Assembly (NCBI GenBank): GCA_031771865.1
Contig: JASISA010000001.1
Span: 1,922,001-1,986,000 of the forward strand
Length of the DNA stretch: 64,000 bases
Source of the DNA: Nothophaeocryptopus gaeumannii
Taxonomy: Eukaryota > Ascomycota > Dothideomycetes > Mycosphaerellales > Mycosphaerellaceae
Reading direction: 5' to 3'
A model generated the notes under the pieces. The model made no database searches. It saw only the letters and a list, made by a program, of their open reading frames with translations, and had not been told where the DNA came from. Position 1 is the stretch's first letter. Every line of letters begins with the position of its first letter. The translations under genes were made by a program, and so were the position numbers. Below are positions 41,435 through 53,240 of the stretch, one piece after another.

Positions 41435-41858
41435 TCAACGACGACTCGTCCCTCCATAGCCCGTCGATTCGTACGTATAACTGCTCGAAGAGCTAGAAGA
41501 GTAGAACGATTCATTCCATCTCTCCAACTCTTCAGCCTTCCGTCTTTCCTCACATCTCTTCGCCGCTTCTTGCTCCTCGTGTTTCCGACGCTCTTCGCGC
41601 TCTTTCATCTCTAACTGCTGTGTACGTCTGAGATTTCTGCCACTCTATCCGCTTCCTCTTCGACGAGTCGTCTCCTTTCTCTTTCCCGGCTGCATCGTCT
41701 TTCTGTCCGTCTGCGAAGGGCTGATGTGTCTCAGAGATTTTGGAAAGAATTGCCATGTCAGGGAAGATGTCGTTGTAGACTTTAGATGCTAGATTCATTT
41801 GAGGTCTCTTGGCTCGCTGAACCTCGATCGAAGGATGCCTCACTCGCCGCACGTGCAT
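41435..41858 (-). pseudogene. Broken coiled-coil gene with a SARAF-like C-terminal tail
   Basis: Function unknown. ATG 41858 opens MHVRRVRHPSIEVQRAKRP and continues through a charged segment to RIEWQK near 41640. There the useful frame shifts by one base into LRRTQQLEMKEREERRKHEE and runs on as a K/E/R coiled coil to TGA at 41435. No intron fits, so a single-base indel or an assembly error is likely. The last residues, SSSSYTYESTGYGGTSRR, closely match the tail of the SARAF protein encoded just upstream on the same strand (SSSSRYESTGFGSTTRR). The gene may have arisen by duplication of the SARAF 3' exon next to a coiled-coil sequence. Confidence 0.5.
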
Positions 41859-42127
41859 ACGTGAAGGCAGTGGAGGCAGTGGAGGTAGGGGAGGGAACGC
41901 GGCTGGGAAAGTGGGCTTTTGCGTCGCATTTGGACATGGCTCATGTGCGCCAAGGGATGGGCGTGTGTTAGGTCTTGTTTCTGCGGTCTATGTTGCATGG
42001 TATCGATGGCTGTAATGATCTGATAATTAGCACTATGCGGAATAAAGAATAACGCAAGGTTGAGATCTGTGTAGAGCGTTGCGATGGCCCTAATGCTTCA
42101 TTTTATTCATCAAATGAGACTCGCCAG

Positions 42128-43226
42128 CTACCGACGAGTAGTGCTACCAAAGCCCGTGGACTCGTATCTAGACGATGAAGAGGAGCTCGACGGCCCAGCT
42201 CCAAACCCACCTGAACCGCCGTGACTTGGGCCGTAGCTTGGACTGTCATATGTTGATCGTCCACCTCCGAACCAGCTCGATCTGGCAGCTGGTGCTTCGT
42301 ATCTGGTGTTATTACGTCTGTTATTGAACTGCGAGGCCGCATAACCCGCCGCAGCGCCAGCAGCTGTCCCTGACCAGAAGCCTGGTCGCCTATGCAGTAC
42401 ATATTATATTAGCCATACGGCTTTGCGACAGCACGCCATCCGGTGCTGCAAACATCAATACAAAATAAATGAAGCAAACTCACCACTGTTCATCATTCGC
42501 ACTGCTCGCTCTCGGCGTCGAAGACTTCTTAGGTCTTGGCGGGGCTCGCGGTGTGTAAGGTGGCGGAGGATCGTTGTTATCGTCAAAACCGCCGCCGCCG
42601 CCTCCACCGCCGCCGCCAAAACCTGGACGTCGACCACCACCACCAGCTCGTCGGTTGTTGTTGCCACCAGTCACGACTTTGTAGATTATGAAGATCACCA
42701 CTGCAATGAAGAAGCCCCAGAAGATGAGTCCGGCGAGAGAGTCGTCAAGTCCACCGGACCTAGTCTCTCCAGTATTCTTGTTCCTCCAGCTGGGTTTCGA
42801 CCGGATTCCGTATTTCTCTTCCCCAAGGTCGGTAAGCATGAGTCGATACTCAACAGCACAGGATCCCTTCAAGACATATGGGTCGTCTGGATTGTCATAT
42901 CCTTCGCAGATGACATCAGTGCTGCCAAGCTTGAACTCCGCAGGCAAGGAAGCCTTACAGGTCCATTGGATATCCTCTGCGTCATATTCGGAACCCGAGT
43001 TCACGCAGCGCATGACATCGACATTGTAATGTCCTTTCGCGGTGCCTCCGATGCACTTGAGTTGTGGGAGGGCCGACACGCGACGGTGAGAGGTCTTCTG
43101 GCCATCGCGAAGAGTGAGGGACTTGACGCTGGAGAGTTTGACTGCATCTTTCGCCTTGCTGTAGGCCAGAGCGTTTGGTGTCCAGGCGGAAAGGAGTAGG
43201 CCAAAGATCAGGGTTGTAAGATTCAT
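42128..43226 (-). CDS. SARAF-family store-operated calcium entry regulator
   Basis: SARAF (TMEM66) is a single-pass ER protein that limits store-operated Ca2+ entry in animals; fungi have homologues of unclear role. Two exons, 43226-42484 and 42389-42128, with a 94-nt intron (42390-42483, GTGAGT..CATAG), give 334 residues. Residues 1-21 are a signal peptide. The luminal domain has the family signature: VKSLTLRDGQKTSHRRV, PQLKCIGGTA, EDIQWTCKASLP, VICEGY and VLKGSCAVEY. The TM helix is about 163-185. The cytosolic part is Gly-rich, then PPPPYTP, then FWSGTAAGAAAGYAASQ, and it ends YESTGFGSTTRR. The ATG used gives a proper signal peptide. It is divergent from KIN17, 373 bp away. Confidence 0.92.
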
Positions 43227-43599
43227 CGTGTACGACTTTGTGGCGTTCACGCCAGGAGTATATAGCGATTGAGAAGTCGTCGCAAGGGACCAGGATTTAT
43301 TCAGTGCTACATGAGCTACAGAAAAGTGGCGCCGGTGAAGATTGTGAAGAGGCAAGGTGTCACTTCACCAAAGAGAAGGTGCTTCGCGGATGATGTTGGC
43401 AGTGGCGAGTCTAATAATCCTCAGGCAACAGCGGCGGCTGAGTCAGCCAAGATTCGACTGACTCGCAACTTCACGACTTTCAACTTCGTCTTTGCGACAA
43501 CGACTGTCCCTCTGACACCACGCCCCTCTCGAGCACCAGGACAGGCGACGAAGCCGCACCAATACTCATCAAAGGCCTCAGATCAACAATACCGCCACC
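43227..43599. promoter_or_regulatory. Shared divergent promoter, SARAF / KIN17
   Basis: 373 bp between the two start codons and no other supported feature. Confidence 0.5.
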
Positions 43600-44664
43600 A
43601 TGCCGAAAGCAGAAGTCGGCAGCACCAAACACATCGCCAACAAAATGAAAGCCAAAGGCCTCCAACGTCTCCGCTGGTACTGCCAAATCTGCTCCAAGCA
43701 ATGCCGGGACGAGAACGGTTTCAAACAACACACACAATCCGAAGGCCACGTCCGGGCCATGCTCCTCGTTGGCGAAGACCCCAAACGCGTAATCAACGAC
43801 TTCTCGCGCCAATTTCAACGAGACTTTCTCCAACTCCTCAAAACGGCCCACGGCGAAAAGAAGGTCCATATGAATCATTTCTATCAGGAGTATATAAAGG
43901 ACAAGGACCATGTGCATATGAATGCGACGAAATGGCCGAGTTTGACGGAGTTCGCGAAGCACCTTGGGAGGGAGGGGATTTGTCGAGTTGAGGAGGGGGA
44001 TCGGGGTCTGGAGATTCAGTGGATTGATGATAGTGCGGAGGCGATCAGGAGGAGGGAGGATGTTAAGAAGAAGGATCGGTTGGCGCAGGGTGAGGAGAGT
44101 GTGGAGAGTAGGCTGTTGGAACAGCAGATCAAGAGGGCGAGGGAAGAGGCGGAGAGGAAGGAGTCAGAGCGGGCGGCGAAGGCGAAAGAGATGCATGAAC
44201 TGACACCTACTCCAGAAGGAGAGGCTATATCTGTACCTGCGGAGCCAGTCAAGGTGTCCCTCAGCCTGAAGGGCGCAAAGATACTGGAGAAGAAGGCCGA
44301 GACCCCAGACCAGCCAATCGAGGGCGTACCTGTCGCCATCGAGACATTCTCCTCAGCAGACAAGCAGACAACTTCAGGGCCGACAACAGAAGACCCAGCC
44401 GAGGCCACGTCTGAAGCAGAGCCTGCGAAAGAAGAACTCGAGAAGCCAGCAGCACCAGCCAAAGTCTCGCTCTCTTTGGCATCCAAGAAGACCGTGAACC
44501 CGCTTGCAAAGAAGAACCCCTTGGCCAAGAAAGCCCCCGCAGCTCGAGCAGAGCCCGAAAAGAAAATGAGCAACGCCGAGCGCATCATGAAAGAAGAAAT
44601 GGAGCGGAAACGACTGGCAGACGAGCGAGGCCATGGTGGTGCCAAGAGGCAAAGATTCAACTGA
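43600..44664 (+). CDS. KIN17-like DNA/RNA-binding zinc finger protein
   Basis: KIN17 (Rts2 in yeast) is a conserved nuclear protein linked to DNA replication, repair and pre-mRNA processing. Intronless, 354 residues. The N-terminus MPKAEVGSTKHIANKMKAKG and the C2H2-type finger WYCQICSKQCRDENGF...HTQSEGH (Cys28, Cys31, His44, His50) are diagnostic. The winged-helix domain that follows has FSRQFQRDFLQLLKTAHGEK and HMNATKWPSLTEFAKHLGRE. The C-terminal half is a Lys/Glu/Ala-rich disordered tail with a nuclear-localisation-like end (GGAKRQRFN). The KOW-type C-terminal domain of animal KIN17 is missing, as is usual in fungi. Confidence 0.93.
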   Translation: MPKAEVGSTKHIANKMKAKGLQRLRWYCQICSKQCRDENGFKQHTQSEGHVRAMLLVGEDPKRVINDFSRQFQRDFLQLLKTAHGEKKVHMNHFYQEYIKDKDHVHMNATKWPSLTEFAKHLGREGICRVEEGDRGLEIQWIDDSAEAIRRREDVKKKDRLAQGEESVESRLLEQQIKRAREEAERKESERAAKAKEMHELTPTPEGEAISVPAEPVKVSLSLKGAKILEKKAETPDQPIEGVPVAIETFSSADKQTTSGPTTEDPAEATSEAEPAKEELEKPAAPAKVSLSLASKKTVNPLAKKNPLAKKAPAARAEPEKKMSNAERIMKEEMERKRLADERGHGGAKRQRFN

Positions 44665-45065
44665 GCATCACCGGTGCTGCTTGATTATAGTTTTTTATTT
44701 GACAATTAGCGAAGGCGTTGGGCGGCGCTCAGAGACACGCGACTCGTGACGAATATCGAGTTCGTAGTTGGAGCAATGACATTTGAAAGATGTCAATCAC
44801 AAACGATGCATTTGAAAGACATGACGAACAACGCAATTTGAAATCATGTAACAGTCATACGTTTTACATTAGCAGTTTTGTTTCTACACTGAGGGCTGAC
44901 CGTATGTTTCTGCAGTAGCTATGCGTTCGTTCAGTGTTCTGTTCTGCACTGTGTTTTCCCGATCAACGGGTCGTTCTGTGCTTTGTCACTACTCATCCAT
45001 GCCTGCAGTGTTTCTTCTCTGCCATCGTTCGTCCTCCCTCTTTGACGCGCATCCTGTACTTACCC
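44665..45065. other. Convergent gap, KIN17 / Cys-rich secreted protein
   Basis: About 400 bp between two stop codons; it should hold both 3' UTRs. No other feature seen. Confidence 0.4.
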
Positions 45066-47078
45066 CTACGAGGCATACCCATAAACCTGCGGCTCCACCC
45101 TCGTCACACCCGGCGACGCTCTCGAAACCGTCGCATTGCTCGCCGCACTCGTGACCAGCACGCTTGTGATACTCGGCGTCGCCGCAGAAGAGATCATATC
45201 CGCCACTGAGACTTCAGAAGTAACACTTGCAGACAAGATAGTCGCATCGGTGACAGGGAAAATTATGCTCGCAGCCACAGTCCAACCAGTCCCTGGGCTG
45301 ACGACAGAAATGTCCGTGTATAGACCGCAGCGTGTAGTAGCGCCGAATTGGATCCCATCGCACGAGCCTGTGCATGATGCTACGCAGGCTTTGAAGTCGG
45401 AGGCTGAGACATAGCGGGAATGAGCGCCATCGAAGCGTGAGTCGCAGCCGACGGCGAAGTAGTTGCCGTTATCAGGGTCGACGTAGACGTTATCGTCGTA
45501 GGCCGGGCAGGAGACGTTGGCGATCTCAGGGACGGATGAAGAGGTCGGAGCGGTGGAGAGTGTTGAGGTGATATTGATGAGAGGTCCTCCCGGGTTGGTC
45601 GAGATCGTGAGGGCTGTTGGTGTTGTAGAAACTTCAGCCGGGCTGACCTCAACTTGCGAGGTCACGCTGGCTGAAGTTGAGAAAGGCGCTGGAAAATCGG
45701 TGATGCTGCTAGCATTCGCCGACGAACTAGGAGTGATGCTGGCAACGCGAATGGACGTTGTCGTTGCAGCGATCGAAGAATTGATTGGAATGGGGGTGGG
45801 CTCGCCCGAATCATCGTCACCGTCCATATCGGCGGCCAGCAGAACATAAGGGAGACCGGACTTGCTGTTCGTCTTCATGCCTTGACGGCAGAGATGACAA
45901 GCTCCGGATCCCGGGTACCACATGGCTGCAATGCAGAGAGCGTCTTGGTCGCAGCTCTGCAGGCAAAGGTCTTGAGTGCCAGGATCGCGGTGGATGGACG
46001 TCTCACCGCATTCAGGCTCGCGACCACAGAATGCAGTGTACTCAGCCTGCAGTCCGTCGGAAATGGCAATTCCAGCGCATTGCGGACATGTCATATTGGC
46101 TTCGTTGCAGTCTGAATTGATTGGAAGGATCGAGAATGTCTGCTCTGGCTCTTCCGTCGAAGTGCTCGAGACGTTCAAAGCCAGAGTTTTAGTGCCGTTG
46201 ATGCGGGCCGTAGCAGCTGCAGTGATTGCTGCGGTTGGTGATGCAGTGCGGCTAACGACAGGCAAGAATCCAGTCATTGCCACCTTGCCAGTGTCGGCTT
46301 TGGCAGATGGGTTGGCCTTCGCAAGCTCGCAACTGCGATCATCGTAGTACGTTGCACCCGTGCAGAAGTCCAAGCTGTCGCACATGTCGAGGCACTCCGC
46401 CGGGCTCAGCGCTTCCTGCGGCGAATAGCTTCCGTCTGATTCAATGGTAGTGTCGCAGAAGACGGTGTAGAGCATGCCATCACCGTCACTAGCAGTCTTG
46501 CCGTGACACTTGGGGCAGAGCTCCGGATCGGCCAGATCGCACTCGCCGGCAAGCCCAGTAGATGTTGGAGAAGCTAGTGCAGCGGTTGAGGAGATGGACA
46601 CATGCGATGTCGATGTGAGATCCGGCTCGGTCAAGGTGGTGGTGATGCGTACATGTGAGGTTGACGGAGGCTTCGGACCGGTGGTGGCCGCTCCAGCAGT
46701 TAGATGTGCAAAGTTGGTGTAGCCAGCAGATGATCTCAAGCCAGTCTGTTCGCCCTCGACTAACACACAAGTGCCGTTGGGCGCGAAGTTGATGCCAAAG
46801 CAGCCCTCGTTGTCATCGCAGGCGTCGATGCAGGTCTTGGGAGATGACCAGCCTTCCACTTCCTCCTCATTGTCGGAGTCAATGACCCAGTCGCAGGTGA
46901 TGCTCCACATGTCGCCGGCGGAGTCTGTGAGATTAGCGCCATCACAAGCCGGACACAGCTCGTCGGACTCGCCGCAGCTGTTGCGAGGCGTGATGATGCT
47001 GTCGGCGAGAGTGAGCGAGGAGAGTGAAGAGAGTGTGGTGGCAGCCAAAGCTGCTGTTGCGGAAACGAGGGACTTCAT
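45066..47078 (-). CDS. Secreted protein with four PAN/apple-like Cys-rich modules
   Basis: A single exon of 670 residues with a signal peptide (about 1-25). Four modules share the plan C-P-x-(C)...(S/T)xxxFxVxCD...C(I/L)xxCDxxxxC. They begin CPACDGANLTDSAGDMW, CPKCHGKTASDGDGMLYT, CPQCAGIAISDGLQAEYT and CPAYDDNVYVDPDNGNYF. The second half of each looks like CIDACDDNEGCFGINF or CLDMCDSLDFCTGATYYD, as in PAN/apple domains that bind carbohydrate or protein. Long Ser/Thr-rich linkers, probably O-glycosylated, connect them. The C-terminus is Ser/Val/Thr-rich, without a clear TM helix or GPI signal. It is probably a wall or extracellular adhesion-type protein; that role is inference. Confidence 0.75.
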   Translation of the reverse strand: MKSLVSATAALAATTLSSLSSLTLADSIITPRNSCGESDELCPACDGANLTDSAGDMWSITCDWVIDSDNEEEVEGWSSPKTCIDACDDNEGCFGINFAPNGTCVLVEGEQTGLRSSAGYTNFAHLTAGAATTGPKPPSTSHVRITTTLTEPDLTSTSHVSISSTAALASPTSTGLAGECDLADPELCPKCHGKTASDGDGMLYTVFCDTTIESDGSYSPQEALSPAECLDMCDSLDFCTGATYYDDRSCELAKANPSAKADTGKVAMTGFLPVVSRTASPTAAITAAATARINGTKTLALNVSSTSTEEPEQTFSILPINSDCNEANMTCPQCAGIAISDGLQAEYTAFCGREPECGETSIHRDPGTQDLCLQSCDQDALCIAAMWYPGSGACHLCRQGMKTNSKSGLPYVLLAADMDGDDDSGEPTPIPINSSIAATTTSIRVASITPSSSANASSITDFPAPFSTSASVTSQVEVSPAEVSTTPTALTISTNPGGPLINITSTLSTAPTSSSVPEIANVSCPAYDDNVYVDPDNGNYFAVGCDSRFDGAHSRYVSASDFKACVASCTGSCDGIQFGATTRCGLYTDISVVSPGTGWTVAASIIFPVTDATILSASVTSEVSVADMISSAATPSITSVLVTSAASNATVSRASPGVTRVEPQVYGYAS

Positions 47079-48844
47079 CGTTGGTGATGTGCGGTCGTCG
47101 CGGATGCAATGAGCGGACGCCGCAATGGCAGAAAGAAGGGATATGAACGAGCGTGTTGAACGTGTGCCGGAGGATCAGAGAAGGAGAGTCGCAGTCGCAG
47201 TTGCTCGTCGTCCAACGGGCCGCTGCAGCAGTTGCGGCTTTCTCATTCTCATGACGTTCTGGGTGTAAACGCGCTGCGACACGCTGAAGCGAGGGGCAAA
47301 CAAATAGTTCTAGTTCTAGCCCAGGAGATTGAGCAGGCGCGAGTCCTCGCTTCATCCAACATTCCGTAACCTCCTCATCCGTCACTCATGGTCCTTGCAA
47401 TATCTCAAATCGAAGAACCTGCGCTCTCCCGCATGTCGTGGCCCGCAAGCTGCAACATGCAGGCAAGCGTCGTGGTACTATACCATATTCCTGGGTTCTA
47501 TGACAAACGGACAAAGGTATTAGCCTCAGCCTCAGCACCTAATGCAAATGCAAATGTAACTCTTCGTCGGACAGTCGCAAGTCTGTCACGCGTAATGGGA
47601 CTCAAGACCTCCTTCATGGACGCGACTGCCGCATTGATTCTTGAGAGCCCACCTTAGAACTACCTCCTGGGCTCCTGCTCTGACGGCGTCTGCACATAGA
47701 CTCCCACGCACAAGGACTCTCTGGCACTCGTTGGCTTCTCTGTGCTTCGTTTTCGGGTTGACAGCAGCTCAGCTCACCGCAATGCTGCTTCGGACTTGTA
47801 CTTGCGACAGATCCGTTCGTTCGCCAACCAGCTGACCGGAGAGTGATCGGGAGTATCTAAGGAGGGCCGTAGGGCTGGGGACTATAGATGGAGTATATGT
47901 ATGCACAACATAAAGTGGAGTGACGTCGCTGCTCGGTCATATACGAGGCTTTGCGATCGCCGCCACGTCTTCTGCAGCGTCAATGCAGAAAGCAGCCGGA
48001 GGCTTGGCCATTTTTGCACCTGGTTCCCGTGTCTACCTGTCGGCCTCTTTGATGTGATACCTCTACCTGAGTCTCGGCACCACTGAAACGGAAACGCGGA
48101 ACAGGAGCTTATGCAAGATACCGATGCATGACGATCGATGGACTCAATGTGAGTGATACGGGAATCTTTCCCCGGATGTCGATTGTGCTTACCCATGCCA
48201 TGCTCACCACTGCTCACTGCTCTGCCACGAGCTGCACTTACACAACGCTATGATTCATCACACGCGAGATGCTTGTTCTCATCAGAGTGCGACTTTGTAT
48301 GCAGATGGCGGTAAACGAAGACGCTCGCGTTCGTCGCATTCGGTATACGCCTAAATGAACCGATGTCATTGGGCACTGGAAACGGACTAGAATTAGGCTT
48401 GCGATGGCTTCTCGATGCTCTCCACGGCGTGGCGCACTCCCGTTCATACATTTCGGAACATACAATGCCCGTCAAGGGCATGCATACCGCGTGGCAACTC
48501 AAAAAGAAAGGCCTCGGCCTCGCCTCAGGTAGGTCACACTTCCCTCGATCGCTTGATCTCTGATACCCATCATTACCTCTCCCTGCGCGTTATCAAGACG
48601 AAGATCGCCTGTCGCCACGGCGGTTGAAACATCTCCATTAGTGTCGCTAGTGGACCAGCTCTCTACTTCTCACAGCATACAGTAGTTCGAATCGTCAGGG
48701 TACGCGTCACTGCAGAGAGCGCGATGTTCAGCTTCGAATCGATTCCATCCTCGACAACGACAATAGGCCTGGTCGCCAACGATCTTCAAAGGCCTGCCGG
48801 CCGGCACATTCGCTTGGATACAACACAAGCCACACTCGCCAGCC
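47079..48844. promoter_or_regulatory. Divergent intergenic region, Cys-rich protein / ABC transporter
   Basis: 1.77 kb between start codons. No frame is convincing. A perfect palindrome TGCCGGCCGGCA lies about 50 bp before the ABC start codon (near 48794); CGG/CCG elements can bind Zn2Cys6 regulators, but this is weak evidence. Confidence 0.4.
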
Positions 48845-51800
48845 ATGGCATTCGATTCAGATCCCAAACACCTGAGCGACAGCTCCAGCACAGAGGGCGG
48901 TTCACGAGATGAAGTCGCTGTGGCAGATCCGGAGAAGACGATGCTCGGCCAGACACCTTTTCCTACGCAACTACCCGAGGAACCAGCACCGCCGATACAC
49001 AGACTAGATTCGACATTGCCTGAGAAGGATCAGAAGGACGACGAGAAGAAAGAGCAAGATCCCTTTGCACATTTGCCAGAGCATGAAGCAGCAGTGTTGA
49101 GAAGGCAACTGGACATACCACCTGTCAAGGTGACCTATAAACTGCTGTACAGATACGCGACCAGGATGGACTTGTTAATTATAGCAGTGAGCTCGATATG
49201 TGCTATTGCAGGCGGTGCAGCACTTCCACTCATGACTGTCGTCTTTGGATCCTTGGCTGGTACATTCCAAGGCTTCTTCCTTGGGACGACCACCGGAGCA
49301 GACTTCGCACATAACATTAGCCACCTCACACTGTACTTCGTCTACCTCGGTATCGGCGAATTCGTCGTGATGTATATCGATACCGTTGGGTTCATCTACG
49401 CAGGAGAACATGTAAGTAGAGTTCAAGATATGCAAGGATGGTGAGATCCATGCTAACTTTGAGATCTCAGATCGCAGGCAAGATCCGACAGCATTACCTT
49501 GCCAGTATTCTCAGGCAGAACATTGGCTACTTCGACAAGCTTGGAGCTGGAGAAATCACCACTCGCATCACAGCCGATACCAACCTCGTCCAAGATGGTA
49601 TCTCCGAGAAAGTTGGTCTCACACTTCAGGCCATTGCGACGTTCGTCGCGGCGTATGTCATTGGGTACATCCAGTACTGGAAACTTACCCTGATTCTGAC
49701 TTCAACCATCGTCGCCATTTTCCTGACGATGGGCGGCCTGGGTCAATTCATCGTGAAATGGAACAAGATGTCCCTGGCATCTTACGCCGAAGGTGGCACT
49801 GTGGCTGAAGAAGTCATCAGCTCAATTCGCAATGCAATAGCTTTCGGGACCCAGGATAAGCTGGCGCGAGAGTACGACAAGCATCTGAGCATTGCCGAGA
49901 AATCTGGTTTCAAGATGAAGGCCATCACTGGATCCATGATTGGTTTCCTCATGTGCTACGTCTACCTCACCTACTCGTTGGCGTTTTGGCTTGGCAGTCA
50001 GTACCTGGTCAGAGGAGAGTGCACATTGGCTGATGTTTTGACAATCCTTCTGTCAATCATGATTGGCGCTTTCGCTCTCGGAAATGTTGCACCAAACATC
50101 CAGGCGTTCACGACTGCCGTTGCTGCGGCATCCAAGATCTATGGCACGATTGATCGAGCTTCACCTCTGGATCCTACTTCCTGGGACGGCAAGAAGCTGG
50201 AGCACCTAGAGGGCACTGTCGAACTGCGACACATCAGGCACATCTACCCATCAAGACCGGAGGTGGTCGTTATGGAAGATGTGGATCTGGTCGTTCCCGC
50301 GGGCAGGACAACTGCTCTTGTCGGTGCATCCGGATCTGGAAAGAGTACTATCGTTGGACTTGTCGAGCGTTTCTACGATCCGGTCGGTGGCGAAGTTCTT
50401 CTTGACGGCGTCCCTGTGCAAGAGCTCAACCTGCGATGGCTTCGTCAACAAATCAGTCTGGTGTCTCAGGAGCCAACTCTCTTTGCTACCACCATTGCTG
50501 GCAACATTCGACATGGTCTCATCGGCACGGAGCATGAGAAGCTATCCGAAGGCGACGTTCAGGAGCTTATAGAGAACGCTGCCAAGATGTCGAATGCCCA
50601 CGACTTCATCACGCAGTTGCCCGAGGGCTATCAGACCAATGTCGGAGAGCGCGGGTTCCTGTTGTCAGGTGGCCAGAAACAGCGTATTGCTATTGCGAGA
50701 GCCATCGTTAGCGACCCGAAGATCCTCCTCCTTGACGAAGCAACTTCAGCACTCGATACCAAATCCGAGGGTGTAGTACAAGCAGCTCTCGACAAAGCAG
50801 CCCAAGGGCGAACCACCATCGTAATTGCTCACCGTCTGAGCACCATCAAATCTGCCGACAATATCGTCGTTATGTCACAAGGTCGTATTGTCGAGCAAGG
50901 TACTCACGATGACCTCTTGGAGAGGAAATCCGCTTACTATAACCTTGTCGAGGCTCAGAGAATTGCTGCAGAGAACGAGCAATTACGCGAGTCAGAGGAG
51001 TCAGAAGAAGAGGTTCCAATTCTGGACGAGAAGGACGCGAATCTCAAGACACCTGGCACAGAAAAGGACTTCGACATTGATCCTAACGACCTTGAAATTG
51101 GTCGTTCTCGATCGCGAAACTCTCTTTCTAGCCAAGTCCTTGCAAACAAGAGCCAGGATAAGTCCACGAAGTACAATCTCTGGACACTGATCAAAGTTGT
51201 CGGATCCTTCAATAAGAAGGAATGGCATCTCATGCTCACTGGACTGCTCTTCTCGATCATCTGCGGTGCCGGCAACCCTGTCCAGGCTGTCTTCTTCGCC
51301 AAGTCGATCACCGCCCTGTCCCTTCCACCAAGCCAATACGGAACTCTTCGGTCTCAAGCCAACTTCTGGTCGTGGATGTACTTCATGCTGGCGATGGTGC
51401 AGCTGCTTTCTCACCTTGCTCAGGGTATCACTTTTGCGTGGTGCAGTGAGCGGCTGGTACATCGGGCGCGAGATACTTCGTTTAGGACTATGCTCAGACA
51501 GGATATCGGCTTCTTCGACCGGGAAGAGAACTCTGCTGGTGCGCTGACCTCGTTCCTGAGTACCGAGACGACTCATCTGGCTGGTATGTCCGGTGTGACG
51601 CTTGGCACGATTCTCCTTGTTACCACAACATTGATCATTGGCTTTACGATTGCTCTGGCCATCGGCTGGAAGCTTGCGTTGGTCTGCATCGCCACCGTAC
51701 CGATCGTCCTGGCCTGCGGTTTCTTCCGATTCTGGATGCTCGCCCGATTCCAAGCTCGTGCGAAGAAGGCTTATGAAAAGTCTGCCTCCTACGCTTGCGA

Positions 51801-52953
51801 GGCTACTTCTGCCATCAGGACTGTCGCTTCATTGACTCGTGAGGATGATGTCTGGGAGAACTACCACCAGCAAATCGTCGACCAAGAAGCGCAATCCCTC
51901 CACTCTGTGCTCTACTCGTCAACACTCTACGCCGCCTCTCAAAGTTTGATGTTCTTGTGCATTGCGCTCGGATTCTGGTATGGTGGCACGTTGATCGGAA
52001 GCGGCGAGTACAACCTCTTCCAATTCTTCCTGTGTTTCTCGGCCGTCATCTTCGGCGCGCAATCCGCAGGCACCATTTTCTCCTTCGCTCCCGACATGGG
52101 CAAGGCCAAACACGCCGCAGCAGAAATGAAGACTCTCTTCGACCGTAAACCCGAAATCGATACCTGGGGCGATGACGGAGAAATGGTTCACACCATGCAC
52201 GGCGATATCGAGTTCCGCGACGTCCACTTCCGTTACCCAACACGACCCGAACAACCCGTCCTCCGCGGTCTCGACCTCCAAGTCCGACCAGGCCAGTACG
52301 TTGCCCTCGTCGGCGCATCAGGTTGCGGGAAATCCACAACAATCGCCATGCTCGAACGCTTCTACAACCCACTCGTAGGAGGCATCTACGTCGATGGCAA
52401 AGAGATCTCTTCCCTCAACGTCAACTCCTACCGCAATCACCTCGCCCTCGTATCCCAAGAACCAACACTCTACCAAGGCACGATCCGCGAGAACATCCTC
52501 CTAGGCGCAGACAAAGATCCCAAGGATGTCCCCGAAGCATCCATAATCCAAGCCTGCAAGGATGCAAACATCTATGATTTCATCATGTCCCTCCCCGAAT
52601 CCTTTGACACAGTCGTCGGCTCAAAGGGAAGCATGTTGTCCGGCGGACAAAAACAACGTGTCGCCATCGCCCGCGCTCTCCTCCGTGATCCTAAAGTCCT
52701 TCTTCTTGACGAAGCTACCTCTGCTTTGGACTCTGAATCCGAGAAAGTGGTGCAAGCGGCGCTGGATAAAGCCGCCAAGGGACGCACGACAATTGCCGTC
52801 GCGCATAGATTGTCGACCATTCAGAAAGCAGATATGATTTATGTGTTTGATCAGGGGAGGATTGTAGAGAATGGGACACATAGCGAGTTGATTGCGAGGA
52901 AGGGAAGGTATTTTGAGTTGGTGAATTTGCAGAGTTTGGGGAAGCAGCATTAG
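48845..52953 (+). CDS. Full-size ABCB multidrug transporter (P-glycoprotein type)
   Basis: An ATP-driven exporter of the MDR/ABCB group with layout TMD-NBD-TMD-NBD in the plasma membrane. Two exons, 48845-49411 and 49471-52953, with a 59-nt intron (GTAAGT, GCTAAC branch, TCAG), give 1349 residues. NBD1: Walker A GASGSGKST (about 474), signature LSGGQKQRIAIARA (about 586), Walker B ILLLDEATSALD. NBD2: GASGCGKST (about 1136), LSGGQKQRVAIARAL and VLLLDEATSALD. All catalytic motifs are intact. The N-terminal ~100 residues are charged and cytosolic. Fungal members export azoles, toxic plant compounds or peptides; the substrate here is unknown. No metabolite gene cluster surrounds it. Confidence 0.96.
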
Positions 52954-53240
52954 AGACTTGAAGAAGTTTTTGTGATAAAAAGCGATGGCGTTGGGAGGGA
53001 TTTGTATAGATGTACGGCCGGCATGTACAGAGGATTCCGCAATTAATCACCACAGGTTTGATCATAGCGCATGGGTTTGGAGATCGATATACGGCAGACA
53101 GCTCAAATAGAGGAGAGCATTGAGAGCACATCAGATGCGATGTCGCAAGCGTGGTATTCGTTGCAAAGCATGAGTAACCTGTATCAAGTCCGGCGTCGAG
53201 CAAAACAAGTGAAAGCCACCCCAAATCGCACCTCTCTCCC

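Noticed and set aside
42423..43199. 258-codon plus-strand frame over SARAF
   Set aside because: Antisense to SARAF; low-complexity Ala/Thr/Arg start from the Gly-rich linker.
48794..48805. Palindrome TGCCGGCCGGCA before the ABC transporter as an operator
   Set aside because: A single GC-rich palindrome is expected by chance in 64 kb of GC-rich DNA; noted only as a weak candidate.
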